Below the pieces are notes generated by a model, which had not been told where the DNA came from, ran no database searches, and worked only from the letters and a program-made list of their open reading frames with translations. This document shows, piece after piece, positions 33,026 through 41,385 of a stretch of 64,000 nt of DNA. Within the stretch, counting starts at the first letter, position 1, and every line of letters begins with the position of its first letter. The stretch comes from Seohaeicola saemankumensis (GTDB lineage Bacteria > Pseudomonadota > Alphaproteobacteria > Rhodobacterales > Rhodobacteraceae): assembly GCF_020171285.1 (NCBI RefSeq), contig NZ_JAIUZI010000007.1, forward strand, positions 186,001-250,000. The letters are read 5' to 3'. The translations under genes and the position numbers were made by a program.

Positions 33026-33820
33026 ATGAATGATCTGGACGGGCGCATTGCGCTGGTAACGGGGTCGGCGACCGGTTTGGGCCGGTCGATGGCGGTAAAA
33101 CTGGCCGAGCGGGGGGCCGAGGTGATCGTGAACTATTCCCGGTCGGTGGCAGAGGCGGAGGAATGCGCCGACCTGTGCCGCGCGGCGGGGGCGCAGGTGA
33201 CGGTGGTGCAGGCCGACGTGGCCGATGCGGCGGGGTGCCGGACGCTGGTGGCGGCGGCCGAGGCGCGCGGACGGCTGGACATATTGATCAACAATGCGGG
33301 CATCACCCGGCATGCGCCGGACCATTCGGACCTGGACGCGCTGTCCAAGGACGATTTCATGGATATCTACGCGGTCAACGTGGTGGGGCCCTACATGATG
33401 GTGCAGGCGGCGAAACCGCTGCTGGTGGCGGCACATGCGCAGACCGGGCGGGCCAGCGCGGTGCTCAACACCTCGTCCATCGCCGGGGTGATGGGGATCG
33501 GGTCGTCGGTGGCCTATGCGGCCAGCAAGGGGGCGCTGAACACGATGACCCTGTCGCTGGCGCGGGCGCTGGGGCCGGCGATTCGGGTCAACGCGGTCTG
33601 CCCGGGGTTCATCGGCACCCGCTGGTTCCGCGACACGATGGATGAGGCGGCATTTGCCAAGGTCGAGGCGACGATCGAGGGGCGCACGCCGCTGGCGGTG
33701 GCCTCGGGTCCGGACGACATTGCCGATGCGGCGCTGTTTTTCGTGTCGGACGCGGCGCGGCATGTGACCGGCGAGACGCTGCTGGTGGATGCGGGGATGC
33801 ATCTGGGGATGCCGCGATAG
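33026..33820 (+). CDS. Short-chain dehydrogenase/reductase
   Basis: A 264-residue classical SDR. The NAD(P) motif is VTGSATGLGRSMAVKLAERG, NNAGITRHAP follows, the catalytic Ser is in VLNTSSIAGVMG and the Tyr-x-x-x-Lys in VAYAASKGALNTM. The C-terminal VNAVCPGFIGTRWF and LLVDAGMHLGMPR complete the family pattern. GGGAGG at 33015-33020 precedes the ATG. The substrate is not predictable. A 14-bp palindrome overlaps its translation start region. The gene converges with the cyclase gene that ends 20 nt downstream. Confidence 0.92.
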   Translation: MNDLDGRIALVTGSATGLGRSMAVKLAERGAEVIVNYSRSVAEAEECADLCRAAGAQVTVVQADVADAAGCRTLVAAAEARGRLDILINNAGITRHAPDHSDLDALSKDDFMDIYAVNVVGPYMMVQAAKPLLVAAHAQTGRASAVLNTSSIAGVMGIGSSVAYAASKGALNTMTLSLARALGPAIRVNAVCPGFIGTRWFRDTMDEAAFAKVEATIEGRTPLAVASGPDDIADAALFFVSDAARHVTGETLLVDAGMHLGMPR

Positions 33821-33839
33821 GGCGCGCCGGCCTTCGTGG

Positions 33840-35699
33840 TCAGCTTTCGGGCAGGCCGGCGGCGACGAGGGCGTCGTAGAGGCGGTTGATGAAAGCGGTG
33901 TCGCGGTTGGTCACCGTCTTTACTGCGAATTTGCGATTGTGATTTGGAAAGAGTTCGAGGATGGTTTGAACGTGAGACCGGGCCGTATCCATTTGGCCTT
34001 CCCAGACGGCTATTGCCGCGAGCGCGCCCAGGGCCCGGCGCAGGGCCCTTTTGTCAACGCCATTTGCTTCCAGAACTGCATTCGCGAATTCGCGCGCCTT
34101 TTGGTGGTCTCCCTTCTGCAAATAGGCAAGAGCAAGGGTGGCCGGCACCCATTCCGGGAAGTCCGGCTCCAACCGCATACCGCGCAACATCAGGTCAATG
34201 CCTTCATCCAGTTCCCCGGACATCGCCAGTGTATATCCGCCAACCATTAGGACGTCCGCACCGCTGGGGGTCATGGCCACGGCTTCGCGCACCCCGGCGA
34301 TGGCCTCGTCGTAGTGGCCCAGATCATTATGGAGCATGGCTTTCAGAGTGTAGGTATTGCCATCGCCGCCATTGTCGATGGCCATTTGCGCATAGCGCAT
34401 GGCCTCGGCATAGTCCGCCGCCGGGTCTTTTGACAGTCCGAGCATTATGCGCTGCCAGTAGACATAGCCCACCAGCATGGGCGCAGACGGAGAATCCGGG
34501 TTGCTGTCGAAGGCATCCTTCCAGTACCGGGCAGCCAATGCATGTGACTCGGGCGTCCATTTCTGGAACTCGACGCGACCCTTGACCATGTCCTGCATCG
34601 TTTCGGTCGAGCCCGCGAACTCTCGCCAACCCCGCGCTTGTTCGCCCAGTGTCAGCTTGACCTGCAGTTCCAGCAGCACCGCCTCGGCGATCTGGTCCAG
34701 CGCGGCGAAGATGTCGTCATACCCCTGATCCCACTGATCGACCCACATGATCTGGCCGCTCTGGGTATCCAGCAGGCTGGCGGAGACGCGGAATTCATCG
34801 CCGCTTTGCCGCACGACGCCGTCGAGCACGTAGCGCACACCGAACCGTTCGGCGATCTGCGAGGGCGCGACATCGCCCAGCTCGCCGGTGGACTTGTAGG
34901 AAATCACCATGATCTCGGGCGAATTGGCCAGCAGTTCCGACACCGAGCGGGACAGTTGCACGGGAATCCAGCCGTGGTCGTCGTTGCGGGTCAGGTCCTC
35001 GAAGGGTTTGACCGCGATCGACGGCTTGTCCGGTAGCGAAAAGGCCATCCTGTCGGGGTTTGCCGGGGTAAAATCGGGGCGGTTCAGCAACCACAAGCCC
35101 CCCAGCGCAAGGCAGGCGAGAGCCAGCGCGGCGGCGAAGAGGGGCAGGCGGCGCGCGCGGGGCGTCGGCGGCGGTGGCGCGCCGTTTTCGGCGTCCACGG
35201 CATAGACGCGGACCGGGGCGGCGATGTTCTTGAGCGTCTTTTCCCCAAGCGCGCGATAGGCGACGTCGACGTGGTTTTTCAGCAGGTCATAGGCGGTGCC
35301 CGAGACCACGACGCCACCGGGGTCCGCCAGCTGTTCCAGCCGGGCGGCAATGTTCACTCCATCGCCGTAGACGTCGCCTTCGTCGAAGACGACGTCGCCG
35401 AGGTTGACGGCGACGCGGTAGCGGATGCGCCGGTCTTCGGGCTGGTCCGCCTCGCGCGCGGCCATCTCCTTTTGGATGGTCACCGCGCATTGCACCGCCT
35501 CGACGACCGAGCCGAACTCGGCGATCAGCCCGTCGCCGGTGAGCTTGACAATATGCCCGTGGAACCGCTCGAACGTGGGATCGATGAGCTCGATCCGGTG
35601 CCGTTTCTGGCGCGCAAGCGTGCCGGCCTCGTCCAGTTCGACGAGGCGGCTGTAGCCGACCATGTCGGCGGCAAGGATGGCGGCAATGCGGCGTTCCAT
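33840..35699 (-). CDS. Membrane class III adenylate/guanylate cyclase with TolB-like and TPR region
   Basis: A 619-residue protein in three parts. Residues 1-170 are a class III cyclase domain: metal-binding Asp12 in AAILAADMVGYSRL, Asp56 in LTGDGLIAEFGS, and the catalytic Asn and Arg in YGDGVNIAARLEQL. A single membrane helix follows (LPLFAAALALACLALGGLWL, about residues 185-205), then a TolB/FlgO-like segment (IAVKPFEDLTRNDD, then VRYVLDGVVRQSGDEFRVSA) and C-terminal TPR-like helices. The layout is common in rhizobia and roseobacters and predicts a membrane cyclase making cAMP or cGMP in response to a periplasmic signal; the signal is unknown. Confidence 0.9.
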   Translation of the reverse strand: MERRIAAILAADMVGYSRLVELDEAGTLARQKRHRIELIDPTFERFHGHIVKLTGDGLIAEFGSVVEAVQCAVTIQKEMAAREADQPEDRRIRYRVAVNLGDVVFDEGDVYGDGVNIAARLEQLADPGGVVVSGTAYDLLKNHVDVAYRALGEKTLKNIAAPVRVYAVDAENGAPPPPTPRARRLPLFAAALALACLALGGLWLLNRPDFTPANPDRMAFSLPDKPSIAVKPFEDLTRNDDHGWIPVQLSRSVSELLANSPEIMVISYKSTGELGDVAPSQIAERFGVRYVLDGVVRQSGDEFRVSASLLDTQSGQIMWVDQWDQGYDDIFAALDQIAEAVLLELQVKLTLGEQARGWREFAGSTETMQDMVKGRVEFQKWTPESHALAARYWKDAFDSNPDSPSAPMLVGYVYWQRIMLGLSKDPAADYAEAMRYAQMAIDNGGDGNTYTLKAMLHNDLGHYDEAIAGVREAVAMTPSGADVLMVGGYTLAMSGELDEGIDLMLRGMRLEPDFPEWVPATLALAYLQKGDHQKAREFANAVLEANGVDKRALRRALGALAAIAVWEGQMDTARSHVQTILELFPNHNRKFAVKTVTNRDTAFINRLYDALVAAGLPES

Positions 35700-35833
35700 C
35701 TCTCACTCCCCTGACGCAGCCTAGCACAGATCGCGGTTCCGCGCGATTTGCGATGGGGCGGCCGGGCGCGAGCCCCCTTGCACGGGCCCGCCCCCGCCAC
35801 TAGAAGCGGCGCGAGACCAGACAGGGGGCCAAC

Positions 35834-36931
35834 ATGGGCTTTAAAATGGGCATCGTCGGCCTGCCGAACGTGGGCAAGTCGACGCTATTCAACGCGCTGA
35901 CCAAGACCGCCGCGGCGCAGGCGGCGAATTTCCCGTTCTGCACCATTGAGCCCAACGTGGGCGAGGTGGCGGTGCCGGACGCGCGGCTGGACAAGCTGGC
36001 GGCGATTGCCGGGTCGAAGCAGATCATCCCGACGCGGATGACATTTGTCGACATCGCCGGGCTGGTCAAAGGTGCCTCCAAGGGCGAGGGGCTGGGCAAC
36101 CAGTTCCTGGCCAACATCCGCGAGGTGGACGCGATTGCCCATGTGCTGCGCTGTTTCGAGGACGGCGACGTGACCCATGTCGAGGGCCGGGTCGATCCGG
36201 TGGCCGATGCCGAGACCATCGAGACCGAGCTGATGCTGGCCGATATGGAGAGCATCGAGAAGCGCCTGCAGGGGCTGGTGCGCAAGGTGCGCGGCGGCGA
36301 CAAGGAGGCGGTGCAGCAGGAGCGGCTGCTGAAGGCCGCGCTGGCGATGCTGGAAGACGGCAAACCGGCGCGCATGGTCGAGGTCGATGACGAGGACGCG
36401 CGGGCCTGGAAGAACCTGCAGCTGCTGACCACCAAGCCGGTGCTCTATGTCTGCAACGTGGCCGAATCCGAGGCGGCCGAGGGCAACGCGCATTCCGCCC
36501 GCGTGGCCGAGATGGCGGCGGCGGAGGGCAACGCCCATGTGATCATCTCTGCCCAGATCGAAGAAGAGATCAGCCAGCTGGAGGTGGACGAGGCGCAGAT
36601 GTTCCTCGAGGAGATGGGGCTGGAAGAGGCCGGGCTGGACCGGTTGATCCGGGCAGGATACGAACTCCTGCACCTTGAGACCTATTTCACCGTCGGCCCC
36701 AAGGAGGCGCGCGCCTGGACCATCAGGACCGGCACCTCGGCGCCCAAGGCGGCGGGGGTGATCCACGGCGATTTCGAAAAGGGGTTCATCCGGGCCGAGA
36801 CGATTGCCTATGACGATTTTGTCGGTCTGGGGGGCGAGCAGGCGGCCAAGGAAGCGGGCAAGATGCGCGCCGAGGGCAAGGGCTATGTCGTCAAGGACGG
36901 CGACGTGCTGCACTTCCTGTTCAATACGTAA
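35834..36931 (+). CDS. ychF: Ribosome-binding ATPase YchF
   Basis: YchF is a conserved P-loop ATPase of the Obg group that binds ribosomes and acts in stress responses. The 365-residue protein shows the G1 motif [27 protein letters not shown] for G2, [20 protein letters not shown] for G3, and the atypical G4 region in [11 protein letters not shown], in place of NKxD, typical of YchF and explaining its preference for ATP. The C-terminal TGS domain ends ARTWTIRTGT-like ([10 protein letters not shown]) and [15 protein letters not shown]. It converges on the XRE-TPR gene with only 3 nt between them. Confidence 0.97.
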   Translation: MGFKMGIVGLPNVGKSTLFNALTKTAAAQAANFPFCTIEPNVGEVAVPDARLDKLAAIAGSKQIIPTRMTFVDIAGLVKGASKGEGLGNQFLANIREVDAIAHVLRCFEDGDVTHVEGRVDPVADAETIETELMLADMESIEKRLQGLVRKVRGGDKEAVQQERLLKAALAMLEDGKPARMVEVDDEDARAWKNLQLLTTKPVLYVCNVAESEAAEGNAHSARVAEMAAAEGNAHVIISAQIEEEISQLEVDEAQMFLEEMGLEEAGLDRLIRAGYELLHLETYFTVGPKEARAWTIRTGTSAPKAAGVIHGDFEKGFIRAETIAYDDFVGLGGEQAAKEAGKMRAEGKGYVVKDGDVLHFLFNT

Positions 36932-36934
36932 GGG

Positions 36935-38512
36935 TTATTTGCCTTCGGCGGCGTCGATTTTTGCCAGCAGCTCGTCGCAGCGGGCGGTCTGGTGGTCGGA
37001 GCCTTCGGCAAAGACCTCGCGCGCGTACATCACATGGGTGCGGGCGGAGCTCAGGTAGGTCGGGTCGCCGGTCACCTCAAAGCGCGCCAGCGCGAGGTCG
37101 CCGCGGTTCCATTGCGTCATCGCCCATTTGAAGGGTTCCCTAGTGCGCGTGCGATAAGGCAGGCAGTCTTGGTAAGCGGCCTCCGCCGTGTCCAGCGCCT
37201 GCCTATCCTTTGTCAGCGCCCCCTTCCAGCGCCAGGCCAGCCCGAGGTTATTCTTGGTCAGGGCCCAGCGACTGGGATCGGCTCTCCGGTCCTTGAGCGC
37301 CAGCGCGGTGTCGAGGCTTTCGATAGCTTCCTGCAGCGGCTGCGGGTCTTCGGTGAGTTCGGCGAGGGAGCACAAGGCGTTGCCAAGGTTGTTCCAAGGA
37401 TTCGCCTGCCTTTTGCGGTTCCCGTGTTGCAGTTCGATTTCCAGCGCCTCGCGATGTGCCGAAATGGCCTGTTGCAGTTTCTCGGGGTCGCGGTTTTGCC
37501 GCCCCATTTCAGAGAGAATGCTTCCTAACATATCGAGGCTCGCCGCCCAGTTCAGCGGCTCCCTGTCCTTGGAAAATTTGGCTAGCGCCCCGGTCACCGC
37601 GTTGCGGGCCACCAGCAAATGCCCCTCTTTTTCTGACCGTCGCCCGATTTGAAAGTGGCAGTGGGCCAAAGTAAACAGTACCGCAGGGTCTTGCTTTTTG
37701 CGGGCGCGCTCATGGTTGGACCTGGCCAGTTCCAGTGCAACTTGCAATGCAAACATGTCGCCGGTTACGTTGCCCGCCTCCCGCCGCTTAACGCAAAGCT
37801 GATCCGTCGCCAAGACCACCCCGCCCGGCGGGGCCTGGCGGTGCAGGTCCTTGATTAGCCGTTTGGCGGTCAGGTCGGGGCGGTTGCGGACACGGTCCTG
37901 CGCCAGTTGTTGCTGCAATATCGTGTCGTAGGCCTTCCCGTTCCGCGCCATGGCCTCGTCCAGCGCCTCGCCGGCGGCGTCGGCATCGCCGGCCTCGTTC
38001 AGGCGGGTGACCTCGGCCATGACTGCCTGAAACTGGCCGTCGGCATTGTCCGGCGCGTTGCTGTGCGCCTTCATCTTGACGAATTCCTCCAGCGCGGCGC
38101 GCACGCCGATATAGGCGGTCTCCAGCTCGCGGTGGGTGCCCTCGGCATAGCGGTTGGCGAGCATGATCAGCAGGTCTTCGCTGGCGCCCCGGGTCGCCTC
38201 GTCGCGGTCCAGCCGGTCGAGGATGCGGTCGGCGTCGCGTTCGGCCTTGGTCTCGTCGCCGTCATCCGTGGTGTCGGTGCCGAGAAAGGCGTCGATCAGC
38301 CCCTCATCCAGATCCAGCGCCTTGATGAAACGGCCGACGGTGCGAGCATTCAGCCCCTCTTTGCGGCCCTTTTCCACCTTGGAGACCAGCGATTTGCCGA
38401 CCGGCGGATCGAGCGCGGCGCCGAGTTGATCAAGCGTCCAGCCCCGCAGTGCGCGCGCGCGTTTCACGGCGGTGCCAAAGGCCTTGAGATCTTCGGGGGA
38501 AACTTTGGTCAA
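36935..38512 (-). CDS. XRE-type helix-turn-helix regulator with TPR-like repeats
   Basis: A protein of about 525 residues with an N-terminal Cro/CI-type helix-turn-helix (FGTAVKRARALRGWTLDQLG, then PVGKSLVSKVEKGRK) and a long helical C-terminus with TPR-like repeats: residues around ANPWNNLGNALCSLAEL, RWALTKNNLGLAWRWKGAL and PFKWAMTQWNRGDLALARFE. The layout resembles peptide-sensing RNPP regulators of Firmicutes (HTH plus TPR), but that relation is only architectural. I prefer the TTG at 38512, with AGAAGG about nine bases upstream, over GTG at 38563, which has no SD. A divergent 51-aa hydrophobic ORF starts 150 bp away. Function unknown. Confidence 0.82.
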   Translation of the reverse strand: MTKVSPEDLKAFGTAVKRARALRGWTLDQLGAALDPPVGKSLVSKVEKGRKEGLNARTVGRFIKALDLDEGLIDAFLGTDTTDDGDETKAERDADRILDRLDRDEATRGASEDLLIMLANRYAEGTHRELETAYIGVRAALEEFVKMKAHSNAPDNADGQFQAVMAEVTRLNEAGDADAAGEALDEAMARNGKAYDTILQQQLAQDRVRNRPDLTAKRLIKDLHRQAPPGGVVLATDQLCVKRREAGNVTGDMFALQVALELARSNHERARKKQDPAVLFTLAHCHFQIGRRSEKEGHLLVARNAVTGALAKFSKDREPLNWAASLDMLGSILSEMGRQNRDPEKLQQAISAHREALEIELQHGNRKRQANPWNNLGNALCSLAELTEDPQPLQEAIESLDTALALKDRRADPSRWALTKNNLGLAWRWKGALTKDRQALDTAEAAYQDCLPYRTRTREPFKWAMTQWNRGDLALARFEVTGDPTYLSSARTHVMYAREVFAEGSDHQTARCDELLAKIDAAEGK

Positions 38513-38664
38513 CTCGACGCACCTTCTGGCAACCGCAGGCCACTCCCGCCAACGGGCGGACACTCTGTGTGACTGCGCTGTGCGTTCCGAATTGCAATAA
38601 TTTCAATGTCGACAACGTCTTAACCCAAGGCGGGCCCGCCACAATATCGAGAGGATAACCGATC

Positions 38665-38820
38665 ATGTGGCAACTGCAACCTGTGATTGCGTGGGTGTTC
38701 ACCCCGCAGGGGATCAACGCCCTTTTTGTCTGCGTGTCGCTGGCCGCCGCGCTGGGATGGCCGCCCCGCGCGGTCGCGATCGCCTCGGCGGTGCTTTATG
38801 CGCTGATGGTGCCGATGTGA
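38665..38820 (+). CDS. Small hydrophobic 51-residue protein divergent from the XRE-TPR gene
   Basis: A short ORF with a good ribosome site (GAGAGGA at 38650-38656, eight bases from the ATG). The product begins MWQLQPVIAWVFTPQG and is mostly hydrophobic (NALFVCVSLAAALGWP, then VAIASAVLYALMVPM), consistent with two short membrane helices separated by PPRA. I do not recognise a family. It lies divergently from a helix-turn-helix/TPR regulator and just upstream of an exported 82-residue protein on the opposite strand. It could be a small membrane protein or a secreted signal peptide precursor; only the coding potential is supported. Confidence 0.55.
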   Translation: MWQLQPVIAWVFTPQGINALFVCVSLAAALGWPPRAVAIASAVLYALMVPM

Positions 38821-38834
38821 GGCGCGGGCGGAGG

Positions 38835-39083
38835 TCAGTTCCGCCCGGATTCGAAGTTGCGTTCGACCGGGCCGCCCAGCTCGGGGCGGGTGAACTTGGT
38901 ATATTCCCGCCCCCCTTGACGGTCGGGGGCGGCGGGCCAGTTCGAGATCCACTGGCTCTTGGGCGGCTGGTCGGCGCGGGGGGCCGGTGGCGTGTCGCCC
39001 TGGCCGGTGTCGGCCAGCGCCCATGTCGGGGCCAGCAGGGCGGCGAGGAGGATGGCGGGGGCACGGCGGATCGGGCGGGGCAT
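38835..39083 (-). CDS. Small exported protein (82 residues, signal peptide)
   Basis: A signal peptide (APAILLAALLAPTWALA, cut before DTGQGD) leads a mature part of about 57 residues rich in Pro, Arg and Trp: PPKSQWISNWPAAPDRQGG followed by REYTKFTRPELGGPVERNFE. AGGAGA stands seven bases before the ATG on the minus strand. No lipobox cysteine is seen and no family is recognised. The protein is likely periplasmic and partly unstructured. It converges on the 51-residue hydrophobic ORF and diverges from dut. Confidence 0.7.
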   Translation of the reverse strand: MPRPIRRAPAILLAALLAPTWALADTGQGDTPPAPRADQPPKSQWISNWPAAPDRQGGREYTKFTRPELGGPVERNFESGRN

Positions 39084-39206
39084 GAGGGATCTCCTGTCAG
39101 GTCGGGCGATGAATGGGGCGATCTTGCGCCGTCGGAGAGCGGCTGGCAAAACACGGGTCATCACCGCTGCGTGACGCGCGGGTGGGATGCAGCGGGAGAA
39201 GCGGGA

Positions 39207-39656
39207 ATGCGACGGATCAAATTCAAGCGGGTCGAGGGCAATACGGATCTGCCGTTGCCGCACTATGCCACACCGGGGGCGGCGGGGATGGATCTGCGCG
39301 CCTTTCTGCCCGAGGGGGCGGTGGTGTTCGAGACCGGCGATCTGCACATGATCTCGGTGGGGTTTTGCGTGGAATTGCCGGTGGGCACCGAGATGCAGAT
39401 TAGGCCGCGGTCGGGCATGGCGCTGAAGCACCGGTTCGTGATCCCCAACAGCCCCGGCACGGTGGATGCCGATTACCGGGGCGAGGTGAAATGCGGGCTG
39501 CTGTATCTGGGCGCGGCGCCGTTCACGATTTCGCATGGCGACCGGATTGCCCAGGCGGTGATCGCCGATGTGCTGCGGCTGCCGATGGAAGAGGTTGAGG
39601 CGCTGTCCGAGACCGACCGGGGCGCAGGCGGCTTTGGGTCGACGGGGCGCGCCTGA
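39207..39656 (+). CDS. dut: Deoxyuridine 5'-triphosphate nucleotidohydrolase
   Basis: dUTPase lowers dUTP and supplies dUMP for thymidylate. All five motifs are present in the 149-residue protein: PGAAGMDLRA (I), RPRSGMALKH (II), NSPGTVDADYRGEVK (III, with the catalytic Asp), GDRIAQAVI (IV) and RGAGGFGSTG (V, the phosphate-binding tail). GGGAG at 39194-39198 precedes the ATG at 39207. The stop codon overlaps the start of the ThiF/MoeB-like gene (TGATG), so the two are translationally coupled. Confidence 0.96.
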   Translation: MRRIKFKRVEGNTDLPLPHYATPGAAGMDLRAFLPEGAVVFETGDLHMISVGFCVELPVGTEMQIRPRSGMALKHRFVIPNSPGTVDADYRGEVKCGLLYLGAAPFTISHGDRIAQAVIADVLRLPMEEVEALSETDRGAGGFGSTGRA

Positions 39657-40696
39657 TGGGGCTGGTCTTTCTGCTGGCGGCGGTGCTGTGGGGTGTCGGC
39701 ACGGCGCTGGGTGCGCCGCGCGCGCAGCGGCTGTTTCTGGTGGGGCTGTTGTTTGTCGCGGTTCTGGGCTTGCATCTGGTGCTGCCGGACGGGCATCCCT
39801 TGCGCATGGCGACCGGGGAATCGCCGGCGCTGTGGCTGCTGCTGGGCGGGTTTGCCGCCGTGGCGATGGTCTATGGGCAACTGGTGCGGGCGCTGCGGCG
39901 GCGGGCACAGGCAACGGAGATCGGGATGCCGGAGCAGAAAACGGGGGCCTTCATGGGCGACGAGCTGGACCGCTATGCCCGCCATATCGTGCTTCGCGAG
40001 CTGGGCGGGCCGGGGCAGAAGCGGCTGAAGGCCGCGCGGGTGCTGGTGATCGGCGCCGGCGGGCTGGGATCGCCGGCGCTGCAGTATCTCGCGGCGGCGG
40101 GGGTGGGCACCATCGGGGTGATCGACGACGACGTGGTGGAAAACGCCAACCTGCAACGGCAGATCATCCACAGCCACGGCAATATCGGCATGCCCAAGGT
40201 GTTTTCGGCACAGGCCGCGATGGAGGCGCAGAATCCGCATGTGGTCGTGCGCCCCTATCACCGCCGGCTGGAGGCGGATATGGCGGCGGATCTGTTCGAC
40301 GATTATGACCTGGTCCTGGACGGCACGGACAATTTCGACACCCGCTACCTGGCCAACCGCACCGCCGTGGCCCAGGGCAAGCCGCTGATTTCCGGCGCGC
40401 TGTCGCAGTGGGAAGGGCAGGTCAGCGTGTTTGACCCGGGCCAGGGCGCGCCCTGCTACCAATGCGTCTTTCCCGAGGCGCCCGCGCCGGGGCTGGCGCC
40501 CTCCTGCGCCGAGGCCGGGGTGATCGGACCGCTGCCCGGTGTGGTCGGCGCGATGATGGCGGTGGAGGCGATCAAGGTGATCACCGGCGCTGGCGCCGCG
40601 CTGCGGGGCGAGATGCTGATCTACGACGCGCTCTACGGCGAAACCCGCAAGATCCGGCTGAAAAAACGTGCCGATTGCCCGGTGTGCGGCGGGTGA
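39656..40696 (+). CDS. Membrane-anchored ThiF/MoeB/HesA-family E1-like adenylyltransferase
   Basis: A 346-residue fusion. Residues 1-80 hold three predicted membrane helices (GLVFLLAAVLWGVGTALG, LFLVGLLFVAVLGLHLVL, LWLLLGGFAAVAMVYGQL). From residue 100 a complete MoeB-like domain begins (ELDRYARHIVLRELGGPGQK), with the ATP loop VIGAGGLGSPALQYLAAAG, DDDVVENANLQRQI, DGTDNFDTRY, two zinc CxxC pairs (Cys267/270 and Cys341/344) and Cys284 in the APSCAEAGVIGPLPG position of the E1 catalytic cysteine. Soluble MoeB starts near residue 100, so the N-terminus is an added membrane anchor. No MoaD/ThiS partner is nearby. Role: activation of a small sulfur-carrier or ubiquitin-like protein. Confidence 0.9.
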   Translation: MGLVFLLAAVLWGVGTALGAPRAQRLFLVGLLFVAVLGLHLVLPDGHPLRMATGESPALWLLLGGFAAVAMVYGQLVRALRRRAQATEIGMPEQKTGAFMGDELDRYARHIVLRELGGPGQKRLKAARVLVIGAGGLGSPALQYLAAAGVGTIGVIDDDVVENANLQRQIIHSHGNIGMPKVFSAQAAMEAQNPHVVVRPYHRRLEADMAADLFDDYDLVLDGTDNFDTRYLANRTAVAQGKPLISGALSQWEGQVSVFDPGQGAPCYQCVFPEAPAPGLAPSCAEAGVIGPLPGVVGAMMAVEAIKVITGAGAALRGEMLIYDALYGETRKIRLKKRADCPVCGG

Positions 40697-40783
40697 CGCG
40701 CGGGTAGCCGCGCGGGTGCCGCAGGGTCGTGCTGGGAACGGCGGGGGTTTCATGCAGGATGGGCGCGCAATCAGCGGAGGACC

Positions 40784-41095
40784 ATGATGCAAAGCTGGGA
40801 TATCGTGATCTCGTCGCCATTGGGCGAAACCCGGGCGCGGCTTGATTTCGAAGTGGCTGACGGCCGGCTGGTGGGACGGATGACCGGCAAGGGCGGCGAC
40901 GGCCCGATGGAAGACGCAAAAATCGACGGCGACAGGCTGGCCTGGTCCTGCCGGATCCAGAAACCGGCGCCGATGACGCTGAAGTTCAAGGGCGAAAGAC
41001 AGGGCGGCACGATGGCGGGCAACGTCAAGTTCGGCCTGCTTGCCTCTGGACGTTTCACCGCGCAGCGCCGTGAGGAAGCAGTGACCGGCGGCTGA
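40784..41095 (+). CDS. Hypothetical 103-residue protein
   Basis: A small soluble protein starting at ATG 40784 with GGAGG four bases before it. The sequence is strand-rich (SWDIVISSPLGETRARLDFE, then GRLVGRMTGKGGDGPMEDAK, and the MTLKFKGERQGGTMAGNVKF repeat-like segment), suggesting a small beta-barrel or lipocalin-like fold. I do not recognise it. It lies 87 nt after the E1-like gene on the same strand, possibly in the same transcript. Confidence 0.75.
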   Translation: MMQSWDIVISSPLGETRARLDFEVADGRLVGRMTGKGGDGPMEDAKIDGDRLAWSCRIQKPAPMTLKFKGERQGGTMAGNVKFGLLASGRFTAQRREEAVTGG

Positions 41096-41228
41096 CCGTC
41101 ACCCCAGGCGATCCCACTCCGCCCCAGGGCCCGGGGCGCTCCCGCCCGGCCTCACGGCATCAAAGATGCCCCTCGCCCGGTTGGGCCCGGCAGCGCGCGG
41201 GTAAACCCACGCGCTGCGCCCGCGCGCC

Positions 41229-41253
41229 CTTTCATCTCTTCGGCAAATACTCC
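41229..41253 (+). repeat. Inverted copy 1 of a 25-nt dispersed repeat
   Basis: A 25-nt sequence (core CTTCGGCAAATACTCC) whose exact reverse complement occurs at 43463-43487. It lies in the spacer before the M3 peptidase, next to GC-rich segments such as GGGGGCAGCGCCCCC. This type of element (a GGAGTATTTG core beside a CCTCCGGC run) recalls extragenic repeats I associate with roseobacters; the count elsewhere in the genome cannot be seen. Confidence 0.75.
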
Positions 41254-41385
41254 GGGGGTGAGGCCGCCAGGCCGAGGGGGCAGCGCCCCCTTCCCCCGCC
41301 CGCCGCAGGCGCATGCGATTTCGCATGTTAGGCACTGGAACATTACCCGCAGCGCGCCTAGCTTGCGGGCAAAGGAGTTTGCCCG

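Noticed and set aside
33840..35714. Plus-strand open frames opposite the cyclase gene
   Set aside because: They are antisense shadows with Arg/Ser-rich products; the minus-strand cyclase domain is unambiguous.
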